Positions 1 through 5,507 of a DNA stretch of 5,507 bases are shown in pieces. Each line of letters opens with the position of its first letter. Position 1 is the stretch's first letter. Source of the stretch: Pseudonocardiales bacterium. GTDB taxonomy: Bacteria; Actinomycetota; Actinomycetes; Mycobacteriales; Pseudonocardiaceae. The DNA is taken from NCBI GenBank assembly GCA_025465385.1, contig JAODNG010000313.1:1-5507 (forward strand), given 5' to 3'. Made by a program: the position numbers and the translations under genes. The notes beneath the pieces were generated by a model. It was not told the origin of the DNA, ran no database searches, and saw only the letters and a list, made by a program, of their open reading frames with translations.

Positions 1-489
1 GATGAGGCGCTGCAGATCTATGTCACGGCCATGCACTACCCGCCCGGCACCGCGCGGCACCGGAGTCCGATGTGGCTGGAACACATGCTGCGGGACGGCT
101 GGCTGTGCATGGCTGCCTTCGATGCGGACGCCCTGGTGGGCATCGGCTACGGCTACCGGGGCGCTCCCGGGCAGTGGTGGCACGACGAGGTCCAACGCGG
201 GCTCATGCTGATCGATCGTCGCAGTGCCCAGCGCGAGCTCGCCGACTACTTCGAGCTCACCGAACTGCATGTGCGACCCGACGCCCAAGGCAGGGGCATC
301 GGAAAGGCGCTGCTCACCGAACTGCTGTCCAGGGTCGACGCCCCGCGCGCATTGTTATCCACTCCCGAGGGACCCACCAGAGCATGGCGACTCTACCGCC
401 GGCTCGGATTCACCGATCTGCTGCGGCACTACCACTTCACGGGGGACTCCCGAGACTTCGCCGTACTGGCGCGCACGCTGCCGCTGTAG
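1..489 (+). CDS. GNAT-family N-acetyltransferase, 5' end cut by the window edge
   Basis: The reading frame is open from base 1 to a TAG at 487-489, giving 162 visible residues; the true start lies to the left of the window. An internal ATG at base 31 is in frame, but the ten codons before it also read as protein, so I do not take it as the start. The acetyl-CoA-binding motif A is clear: a beta strand with ELTELHVRPD (residues about 85-94), then QGRGIG (96-101) and the helix KALLTELL. The later AWRLYRRLGF (128-137) is the usual GNAT motif B region, where the Tyr often acts as general acid. These enzymes move an acetyl group from acetyl-CoA to an amine on a small molecule or protein. The substrate cannot be read from the sequence. 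By position next to metF, idsA2 and mptA it could correspond to mycobacterial Rv2170, which is inference from remembered gene order. It is convergent with metF. Confidence 0.9.
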   Translation, partial: DEALQIYVTAMHYPPGTARHRSPMWLEHMLRDGWLCMAAFDADALVGIGYGYRGAPGQWWHDEVQRGLMLIDRRSAQRELADYFELTELHVRPDAQGRGIGKALLTELLSRVDAPRALLSTPEGPTRAWRLYRRLGFTDLLRHYHFTGDSRDFAVLARTLPL

Positions 490-494
490 CCCGG

Positions 495-523
495 CTGAAG
501 TCGGTTAAAGGTCGCCGACTCAG
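495..523. terminator. Candidate bidirectional hairpin terminator between convergent genes
   Basis: The 30-base gap between the acetyltransferase stop and the metF stop contains an inverted repeat. CTG(A)AGTCGG at 495-504 pairs with CCGACTCAG at 515-523, making nine base pairs with one bulged A at 498 and a ten-base loop (505-514). The right arm includes the metF stop codon (520-522). There is no T tract on either side, so it is not a textbook intrinsic terminator, but GC-rich actinobacteria often have hairpins without a U run at convergent gene ends. The location supports the role more than the stem alone does. Confidence 0.45.
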
Positions 524-1431
524 TGCGTGGTGACGGCGGCCGGACGGCCGGGCGCCATGCCGAGGCGGGCGAGTACGGCTTGGGTGGAACCGGATCGGTT
601 GAGTGTGTAGAAGTGCAACCCCGGCACACCCTCAGCGAGCAACCGTTCGCACAACTCGCTGGCGACGTCCACACCTACCTGGCGCACCGCGCCAGGATCG
701 TCACCCACCGCGGCCAGCCGGTCGCGCAACGCCGCAGGAATGGTGCAGCCCGAGAGCTCAGCCATCTTTTGGACGCCGCGCAGCGTGGTGATCGGCATGA
801 TCCCGGGCAGGATCGGCACCGTCGCCATATCCGCACCTGCGGCGGCTACCCGGTCACGCAGTCTCAGGTAGTCCTCCGGGCGGAAGAACATTTGGGTGAT
901 CGCGAACTTCGCGCCGGCGCGCAGCTTGGCCACCAGATACCGGACGTCGGACTCGGCGTCAGGAGACCGCGGATGGCGCTCGGGGAAGGCAGCCACGCCA
1001 ACGCAGAAGTCGCCGATTGAGCGAGCGAGGCGGACTAGATCCGCCGCGTAATGCACACCCTGTGGGTGCGCCACCCATTCACCTAGCGGATCACCCGGCG
1101 GATCACCACGTAACGCCAACAGATTAGAAATCCCAGCCTGGGCATAGTTGTCGATCACTTGTCGCAGCTCGGTCACTGAATGGTTCACCGCGGTGAGGTG
1201 CGCCATCGCGACGATGGTGGTTTGCTGCGCGATCCGCCCAGTGATCCGCAAGGAACGGTCGCGGTTGGAACCCCCGGCTCCATAGGTCACCGACGCGAAC
1301 GCCGGATCCAGCGGCTCGAAGTCGCGCACCGCTTGCCACAGCTGGCGCTCCCCGGCGTCATCGCGGGGCGGGGAGAACTCCACTGAGAACACCGGGCGGT
1401 CGCCGCCGAGCCGGTCGATGACGGCCGTCAT
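520..1431 (-). CDS. metF: 5,10-methylenetetrahydrofolate reductase (MetF)
   Basis: The product is 303 residues, the usual size for the single-domain bacterial enzyme. It is an FAD-dependent TIM-barrel protein of the cytosol that reduces 5,10-methylene-THF to 5-methyl-THF, the methyl donor for methionine synthesis. Visible landmarks in order are VEFSPPR (17-23, with the conserved catalytic Glu at 18), VTYGAGGS (48-55), LRGDPP (107-112, with the Asp expected near the flavin and folate), GVAAFPERHP (145-154), KFAITQMFF (175-183, with the folate-contacting Gln at 180), PGIMPI (209-214) and GLHFYTLNRS (271-280). No key residue is missing. The frame stays open upstream to an ATG at 1566, but family similarity begins only a few residues after the ATG at 1431, and the extra 45 residues are Arg/Pro/Ala-rich with no recognisable content, so I start at 1431. 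It is divergent from the polyprenyl synthase and convergent with the acetyltransferase. By context it matches mycobacterial Rv2172c (recalled). Confidence 0.95.
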   Translation of the reverse strand: MTAVIDRLGGDRPVFSVEFSPPRDDAGERQLWQAVRDFEPLDPAFASVTYGAGGSNRDRSLRITGRIAQQTTIVAMAHLTAVNHSVTELRQVIDNYAQAGISNLLALRGDPPGDPLGEWVAHPQGVHYAADLVRLARSIGDFCVGVAAFPERHPRSPDAESDVRYLVAKLRAGAKFAITQMFFRPEDYLRLRDRVAAAGADMATVPILPGIMPITTLRGVQKMAELSGCTIPAALRDRLAAVGDDPGAVRQVGVDVASELCERLLAEGVPGLHFYTLNRSGSTQAVLARLGMAPGRPAAVTTH

Positions 1432-1444
1432 GCATCCCACCCTA
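1432..1444 (-). promoter_or_regulatory. Candidate -10 element for metF, possibly leaderless
   Basis: Read on the minus strand, TAGGGT (1444-1439) fits the actinobacterial -10 pattern TAnnnT and is followed by seven bases (1438-1432) and then the ATG at 1431. That spacing would put the transcription start at or beside the A of the start codon. I see no convincing -35 hexamer at 16-19 bases upstream. The same bases also offer a weak ribosome-binding alternative (GGTGGG), so this site could instead belong to a leadered transcript. Confidence 0.3.
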
Positions 1445-1477
1445 GCCAGGTCATGATGGGGCGCCCGGGCCGCTGGG

Positions 1478-1530
1478 CGAACCGGTACCCGGACCAAACC
1501 GAACCGGAATCCCGCCGCGACCGAACCCGG
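1478..1530. repeat. Three CGAACC(C)GG direct repeats at 22-base spacing
   Basis: CGAACCGG occurs at 1478-1485 and again at 1500-1507, and CGAACCCGG follows at 1522-1530. The starts are 22 bases apart both times, close to two helical turns, so the copies would lie on one face of the DNA. The first two 22-base units agree at about 14 of 22 positions by hand alignment. The arrangement would suit an operator for a regulator binding side by side, but short GC-rich repeats can also arise by chance here. Confidence 0.4.
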
Positions 1531-1613
1531 ACACGTATCGGCACGAATAGGCCCTATCGTCGGCATGCACGCTGAGCGCGCGCCGGGCTACGCGGTGTCG
1601 TCACGACGAGCGC

Positions 1614-1620
1614 AGGAGGT
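1614..1620 (+). promoter_or_regulatory. Strong Shine-Dalgarno site for the polyprenyl synthase
   Basis: AGGAGGT is a full match to the anti-Shine-Dalgarno sequence and lies three bases before the ATG at 1624. The spacing is shorter than the ideal five to nine, but the match is the best in the window, and no other start within the next 60 bases has a comparable site. It fixes the start of this gene and suggests a leadered, well-translated mRNA. Confidence 0.75.
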
Positions 1621-1623
1621 TCG

Positions 1624-2778
1624 ATGGCGCAGCGGAACGCCACTCGTGGAACCCGGGCTCAGTCCCTCGCCGGACTAGCGGAAGATCAGCAGGTGCATCC
1701 GCTAGATTACGACCTCCGGGCCGAGGTGCGGCGCGAACTCGCCAGCTTCCTCCAGACCAAGCGCGACGAGGCGGCGCAGATCGACTCGCAGTTCGTCGCC
1801 GCGGTGGACTCGCTGAGTGACTTCGTCCTCGGCCCCGGCAAGCGGCTGCGCCCGACGTTCGCCTGGTGGGGCTGGCGAGGAGCGGGCGGATCCCCCGACG
1901 ACCCGCAAGCCCGGGCAGTTCTGCACGCGGTGAGCTCCCTGGAACTGATCCAGGCCTGCGCCCTGGTGCATGACGACCTGATCGACGATTCCACCACCCG
2001 ACGCGGCGCACCCACCATGCACGTCGACTTCGCGGCCCAGCACCGCGCGGCCGGGTGGTTGGGCGCGCCGGAACGGTTCGGCGCAGCCACCGCCATCCTG
2101 CTCGGTGACATCGCGTTGGCTTGGGCCGATGACATGTTGCGCGGGTCGGATCTGTGGCCAGAGCAGTTCGGTCGCGCGCACGTCGTGTGGCAGGCCATGC
2201 GCACCGAGGTACTCGCCGGGCAATACCTCGACGTGATCACCCAGGCCAGCGGCGACGAGACACCTGAGACCGCGCTACTGATCGACCGGTACAAGACAGC
2301 CGCCTACACCGTTGAGCGCCCGCTGCACTTGGGTGCGGCGATCGCTGGCGCTGACAACGCCCTGGTGTGCGCCTACCGCAGGTTCGGGGCCGACATCGGC
2401 GTCGCGTTCCAGCTCCGCGACGATCTGCTCGGCATGTTCGGCGACCCTGGGGTCACCGGTAAGCCGGCTGGCGACGACCTGCGCGAGGGCAAGCGGACGC
2501 TGTTGTTGGCCTACGGCCTGCGCGCCGCCGACGAGAAGCGCCAGACCGGAGCTGCCGACCTGCTGCGCGGCGCCATCGGCAATCCGCAGGTCGACGAGAA
2601 CGCCGTGACTGAGGTCCGCGAGCTGCTGATCGAGTTCGGCGCGGTGGCTGAGGTGGAGCGCCGGATTACCACGCTCACCAACTCAGCGTTGGGCAGTCTG
2701 CGCGCCGCTGAGCTGGCCGAGCCGGCCGGCGCCCGGCTGGCGGAGCTCGCCGCCCAAGCCACCTGCCGAGTCCGCTGA
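1624..2778 (+). CDS. idsA2: Polyprenyl (geranylgeranyl-type) diphosphate synthase, IdsA2-like
   Basis: The product is 384 residues. It is a trans-isoprenyl diphosphate synthase that condenses allylic diphosphates with isopentenyl diphosphate in the cytosol. Landmarks are GKRLRP (72-77, IPP binding), the first aspartate-rich motif DDLIDD (117-122) followed by RRG (126-128), GQYLD (199-203), KT (224-225), the second motif QLRDDLLGMFGD (263-274), and the trailing Lys residues in TGKPAGDD and EGKRT (280, 290). The second motif reads DDLLG and not DDxxD; I recall this from the actinobacterial IdsA2 group, so I do not treat it as a defect. Residues four and five before the first motif are Ala and Cys, so the aromatic block typical of farnesyl synthases is absent and a C20 or longer product is likelier; chain length is inferred. 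The N-terminal 30 residues precede the conserved fold. It is the first gene of a rightward run, 61 bases ahead of a CrtI-like gene, which suggests GGPP supply for a carotenoid, although mycobacterial idsA2 neighbours mptA without crtI. Confidence 0.9.
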   Translation: MAQRNATRGTRAQSLAGLAEDQQVHPLDYDLRAEVRRELASFLQTKRDEAAQIDSQFVAAVDSLSDFVLGPGKRLRPTFAWWGWRGAGGSPDDPQARAVLHAVSSLELIQACALVHDDLIDDSTTRRGAPTMHVDFAAQHRAAGWLGAPERFGAATAILLGDIALAWADDMLRGSDLWPEQFGRAHVVWQAMRTEVLAGQYLDVITQASGDETPETALLIDRYKTAAYTVERPLHLGAAIAGADNALVCAYRRFGADIGVAFQLRDDLLGMFGDPGVTGKPAGDDLREGKRTLLLAYGLRAADEKRQTGAADLLRGAIGNPQVDENAVTEVRELLIEFGAVAEVERRITTLTNSALGSLRAAELAEPAGARLAELAAQATCRVR

Positions 2779-2827
2779 AGGCCACAGGATTGGCTAAGGC
2801 GACAGCGGTGGACGGCGAGTCCCGGCG

Positions 2828-2833
2828 TAGCGT
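2828..2833 (+). promoter_or_regulatory. Candidate -10 element for a leaderless crtI-like transcript
   Basis: TAGCGT fits TAnnnT and is followed by six bases and then the GTG start at 2840. No Shine-Dalgarno sequence is visible in front of that GTG, which agrees with leaderless translation. I do not find a -35 hexamer at normal spacing. If real, the CrtI-like gene can be transcribed separately from the polyprenyl synthase as well as by read-through. Confidence 0.3.
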
Positions 2834-2839
2834 GCACCC

Positions 2840-4372
2840 GTGCGCACCGTGCCCGGACCCACCGATCATGTCGTCGTAGTCGGTGCCGGACTGGCTGGGC
2901 TGTCGGCGGCGCTGCACCTGCTCGGATCTGGTCGGCGGGTGACCGTGCTGGAATCCCAGCCCCATCCAGGCGGTCGGGCCGGCCGCAGCGATCTCGCCGG
3001 CTATCGCCTCGACACCGGCCCCACCGTGCTGACCATGCCGGAGTTGGTCGACGAAGCGCTCGCCGCGGTCGGTGACTCGCTGGTCGCCCGGCTGGACCTG
3101 GTGGCGCTGCACCCGGCCTACCGGGCCCGCTTCGCCGACGGCTCGGTGATCGACGTGCACACCGACGCCGAAGCGATGGAGGCGCAGATCCGGTCAGTGG
3201 CCGGGCCATCCGAAGCGAACGGCTACCGGCGGCTGCGGCGCTGGCTGACCAGGTTGTACGAGGTCGAAATCGGCCGGTTCATCGGCGGGAACTTCGACTC
3301 CCCACTCGACCTCGTGGCCAACCGCGACGCCGTCAAAGACCTGGCCACGCTGGCAGCGCTGGGTGGCTTCGGTCGACTGGGCCCCCAGGTCGGTCGGTTC
3401 GTGCACGACAAGCGACTGCAACGGATCTTCTCCTTCCAGGCGCTCTACGCTGGAGTGCCCCCGCAGCGCGCGCTCGGCGCGTACGGAGTGATCGCCTACA
3501 TGGACACGGTGGCCGGGGTCTGGTTCCCGCGTGGCGGAATGCACGCGTTGCCGCAGGCACTAGCCGACGCCGCCACCGACGCGGGCGCTGAGTTTCGTTA
3601 CCACACGACGGTGACCTCGCTGGAGGATTTCGGGCAGCGTGTCACCGCTGTGCACACCGCCGACGGCGAACGGATCAGCGCCGATGCGGTGGTACTCACG
3701 CCCGACCTTCCGGTGGTGCACCGGCTACTCGGCCGGACGCCACAGCGGCTGGTGCCGCTGCGCTGGTCACCCTCCGCGGTGGTGCTGCACGCCGGAGTTC
3801 GCCCGGGTAGCGGACCGGGCTGGGCCGGGCTGGCACATCACACGATCTTCTTCGGGGACGAGTGGGAACGGACCTTCGACGAGATCATCTACCGCGGGCA
3901 GCTCATGACCGACCCATCCCTACTCGTCACCCGGCCCACCGCCACTGACCCGCGCCTGGCGCCTGATGGACGCGAGCTGCTGTACATCCTCGCGCCGTGC
4001 CCCAACCTGCGCACCGCACCGCTGGACTGGGCCACCCTCGGCTCTGCCTACCGCGATGAGCTGGTCGGCACGCTGGAGCGGCGGGGGCTGACTGACCTCG
4101 ACGACGCCATCGAGGTCGAGCGGCTGGTCACTCCCGCCGACTGGGCGGCCCAGGGGCTTGCCGTCGGAACTCCATTCTCGGCCGCACACACCTTCGCCCA
4201 GACCGGACCGTTCCGTCCCTCGAACCTGGTGCGCGACCGGACCAACGTCGTGCTCGCCGGATGCGGCACGACGCCCGGAGTGGGAGTCCCCACCGCGATC
4301 ATCTCCGGCAAGCTTGCCGCAGCTCGGATCACCACGGCCGGAGCCCGCCGAAGCACCGCCATGAGCGGCTGA
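2840..4372 (+). CDS. CrtI-family phytoene desaturase-like FAD oxidoreductase
   Basis: The product is 510 residues, the normal length for bacterial CrtI-type carotenoid desaturases. The N-terminal Rossmann fold is VVVVGAGLAGLSAAL (11-25) with the ribose-binding Glu at 38 (VLESQPHPGGRAG), then the family motif DTGPTVLTMP (58-67). The middle carries the substrate-domain stretch FSFQALYAGVPPQRALG (198-213) followed by WFPRGGMHALPQAL (228-241). The C-terminus has NVVLAGCGTTPGVGVP (469-484), which by hand fits the bacterial phytoene dehydrogenase signature. Such enzymes desaturate phytoene stepwise toward lycopene at the membrane face; some relatives desaturate, isomerise or oxygenate other C30-C50 polyenes. 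The start is GTG at 2840; a TAG at 2828-2830 blocks extension, and GTG at 2849 is an alternative three codons in. No phytoene synthase is visible. The gene lies 61 bases after a polyprenyl synthase and a few bases before a lipomannan mannosyltransferase. Family assignment is firm; the exact substrate is not, so I give no symbol. Confidence 0.88.
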   Translation: MRTVPGPTDHVVVVGAGLAGLSAALHLLGSGRRVTVLESQPHPGGRAGRSDLAGYRLDTGPTVLTMPELVDEALAAVGDSLVARLDLVALHPAYRARFADGSVIDVHTDAEAMEAQIRSVAGPSEANGYRRLRRWLTRLYEVEIGRFIGGNFDSPLDLVANRDAVKDLATLAALGGFGRLGPQVGRFVHDKRLQRIFSFQALYAGVPPQRALGAYGVIAYMDTVAGVWFPRGGMHALPQALADAATDAGAEFRYHTTVTSLEDFGQRVTAVHTADGERISADAVVLTPDLPVVHRLLGRTPQRLVPLRWSPSAVVLHAGVRPGSGPGWAGLAHHTIFFGDEWERTFDEIIYRGQLMTDPSLLVTRPTATDPRLAPDGRELLYILAPCPNLRTAPLDWATLGSAYRDELVGTLERRGLTDLDDAIEVERLVTPADWAAQGLAVGTPFSAAHTFAQTGPFRPSNLVRDRTNVVLAGCGTTPGVGVPTAIISGKLAAARITTAGARRSTAMSG

Positions 4373-4391
4373 ACCAACGGTGGCATCGACG

Positions 4392-5507
4392 ATGGGGCTC
4401 GACCGGCCGCGCCTGAGCCCGTTGCTGTCGGGCACGGTGCTGCTCGGATTCGTCGGTTCAGTACTGCTGGCCACCATGGCGGTGGGAGCGGGTGGAATCC
4501 TGGTCAGCGACCCGGTGATCAGCGGCGGACCGTTGTCATGGATCCGTTACGGGCACGGCCACGACCTGGCCACCGTGGCGCTCTACCTCGGCGTCGGGCT
4601 GATGGTGTGGGCCTGGATACGGCTAGGGCGCGAGGTGCGCGGCGGCACCGCGACCGCCCAGCAGGTCCGGCTGGCCAGCGCGGTGTGGACGGCGCCCGTG
4701 CTGCTGTCTCCACCGTTGTTCACCAGGGACGTCTACAGCTATCTGGGCCAAGGAGCGCTCGCTTTGCGTGGGTTGAATCCCTACCAGGTCGGACCCTCGA
4801 AGCTGCCGCCAGGAGCCATCGCGGACAACGTCCACTACGTATGGCAGACGACCCCAGCACCGTACGGACCGCTGTTCATCCTGATCGCCAAGACAATCAA
4901 CCGGTTGACCGGCGAGAACCTCATCCTGGGTGTGATCGGCATCCGGTTGGTGCTGCTGAGTGGCTTGGCGTTGCTGGCGTACGCGCTGCCCCGGCTGGCC
5001 GACCACCTCGGCGGCAATCGCACCGTAGCGCTGTGGTTGGTGATCGCCAATCCGTTGACTGTCGTGCATCTTGTCGGTGGGCCGCACAACGATCTACTGA
5101 TGGCCGGCCTGCTGGCTACCGGCACGCTGCTGGTGTTGGTGCGCCGGCACGTCGCCGGGATCACACTGGTCACCGCGGCGATGGCGGTGAAGGTATCGGC
5201 CGGGATCGCTCTACCGTTCCTGGTCTGGATCTGGGTAGCCCACCTGCCGGGTAACCGGCGGGTGCAACTGTTGCGCGCCGGCGCGGGCAGCGTCGCAGTG
5301 TTCGCCACGGTATTTACCGCGATCACGGTGCTATCCGGAGTCGGGCTGGGCTGGATCCCGGCTTTGAACGCGCCGTCGGTAATCGTGAATTGGATGTCGC
5401 TGCCCACCGCCGCCGGCCAGCTCACGCACGCACTGGCGGCCCCGTTCGGCCACTTCGACGATCGCCCCTTCATCATGGTCTGCCGGCTGTTGGGCTCGAC
5501 GGTCTTC
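4392..5507 (+). CDS. mptA: Alpha-(1->6)-mannopyranosyltransferase MptA-like (GT-C), 3' end cut
   Basis: The frame is open from 4392 to the window edge, giving 372 residues of a protein that in mycobacteria is about 500 long. It is polytopic: hydrophobic segments lie near residues 13-37, 56-77, 95-110, 177-200, 211-228, 234-250, 255-284 and 296-320. Family landmarks are SWIRYGHG (49-56), FTRDVYSYLGQGAL (110-123, with the acidic GT-C residue Asp 113 in the first outer loop), LNPYQVGP (128-135), APYGP (156-160), GGPHNDLLM (229-237) and VKVSAGIALPF (267-277). Known MptA extends the linear alpha-1,6-mannan core of lipomannan and lipoarabinomannan on the outer membrane face using polyprenyl-phosphate-mannose. 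The paralogue MptB is the main alternative; the SW(I/L)R(F/Y)GHG stretch and the idsA2 neighbourhood favour MptA. The ATG at 4392 is 19 bases after the upstream stop with GGTGG at 4379-4383 before it; an in-frame GTG at 4380 is a second possible start, with a TGA just upstream at 4362-4364. The short gap points to co-transcription with the CrtI-like gene. Confidence 0.88.
   Translation, partial: MGLDRPRLSPLLSGTVLLGFVGSVLLATMAVGAGGILVSDPVISGGPLSWIRYGHGHDLATVALYLGVGLMVWAWIRLGREVRGGTATAQQVRLASAVWTAPVLLSPPLFTRDVYSYLGQGALALRGLNPYQVGPSKLPPGAIADNVHYVWQTTPAPYGPLFILIAKTINRLTGENLILGVIGIRLVLLSGLALLAYALPRLADHLGGNRTVALWLVIANPLTVVHLVGGPHNDLLMAGLLATGTLLVLVRRHVAGITLVTAAMAVKVSAGIALPFLVWIWVAHLPGNRRVQLLRAGAGSVAVFATVFTAITVLSGVGLGWIPALNAPSVIVNWMSLPTAAGQLTHALAAPFGHFDDRPFIMVCRLLGSTVF

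Larger units (their letters stand above)
1432..1623. other. Divergent intergenic region between metF and the polyprenyl synthase
   Basis: These 192 bases separate two divergent genes and should hold promoters for both. Visible contents are the metF -10 candidate next to its start, three CGAACC repeats spaced at exactly 22 bases (1478-1530), an imperfect palindrome at 1543-1560 whose right end contains TATCGT (1555-1560, a possible -10 for the rightward genes, with no good -35), a 12-base inverted repeat TCGTCACGACGA at 1598-1609, and a strong Shine-Dalgarno at 1614-1620. No small gene with its own ribosome site is evident on either strand. Confidence 0.5.

Noticed and set aside
31..489. ATG at 31 as the true start of the acetyltransferase
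   Set aside because: The codons before it are open and protein-like to the window edge, and starting there would trim the usual N-terminal part of the GNAT fold.
1432..1566. N-terminal extension of MetF by 45 residues from an upstream ATG at 1566
   Set aside because: It is Arg/Pro/Ala-rich, unlike MetF N-termini, would occupy most of the divergent promoter region, and a better start exists at 1431.
2780..2795. GCCA/TGGC inverted repeat after the polyprenyl synthase as a terminator
   Set aside because: Only four base pairs (plus a possible wobble) and no T tract; too weak to support termination.
2511..3209. 232-codon minus-strand open frame spanning the synthase-crtI junction
   Set aside because: Low-complexity Arg/Pro/Ser composition and overlap with two well-supported genes mark it as a shadow of GC-rich coding sequence.
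3920..4477. 185-codon minus-strand open frame across the crtI-mptA junction
   Set aside because: It is opposite two clear genes, has no start signal I can see and no family features.
4538..5254. 238-codon open frame on the plus strand inside the mannosyltransferase gene
   Set aside because: Its translation is Arg/Pro/Gly/Ala-rich with no recognisable motif, while the overlapping frame from 4392 gives a clear membrane GT-C protein.
1..5507. Mobile element, CRISPR, phage or defence system
   Set aside because: No transposase, integrase, terminal repeats, spacer array or defence-protein motifs are seen; all genes belong to metabolic or envelope families with uniform base composition.

Overview
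This window reads as a GC-rich actinobacterial chromosome segment, most likely from the Pseudonocardiales or a related mycolata-type lineage. The grounds are the strong G/C bias at third codon positions, the GTG start codon use, and a gene order resembling the mycobacterial Rv2170-Rv2174 region (recalled, not searched). All of the DNA is accounted for by five genes, two of them cut by the window edges, and short intergenic gaps. I see no rRNA, tRNA, CRISPR array, insertion sequence or phage gene.

Layout. Bases 1-489 (+) are the 3' part of a GNAT-family acetyltransferase. A 30-base convergent gap with a hairpin separates it from metF (520-1431, -), encoding methylenetetrahydrofolate reductase. 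A 192-base divergent intergenic region (1432-1623) carries a 22-base-periodic repeat, a small palindrome and a strong Shine-Dalgarno site. To its right, three genes run rightward: a long-chain polyprenyl diphosphate synthase of the IdsA2 type (1624-2778), a CrtI-family phytoene-desaturase-like flavoprotein (2840-4372), and an MptA-like polytopic alpha-(1->6)-mannosyltransferase (4392 to beyond the right edge).

How the genes may work together. The polyprenyl synthase and the CrtI-like oxidoreductase together suggest carotenoid supply (GGPP to phytoene to desaturated carotene), but no phytoene synthase is present in the window. The mannosyltransferase belongs to lipomannan/lipoarabinomannan assembly and uses polyprenyl-phosphate-mannose, so its link to the synthase is through polyprenyl chemistry. 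In mycobacteria, as I recall it, idsA2 and mptA are adjacent. Here a CrtI-like gene sits between them, and this is the most interesting point of the window. metF serves one-carbon and methionine metabolism and is divergently transcribed. Nothing here amounts to a clearly undescribed system; the findings are specific, checkable irregularities in an otherwise recognisable locus.
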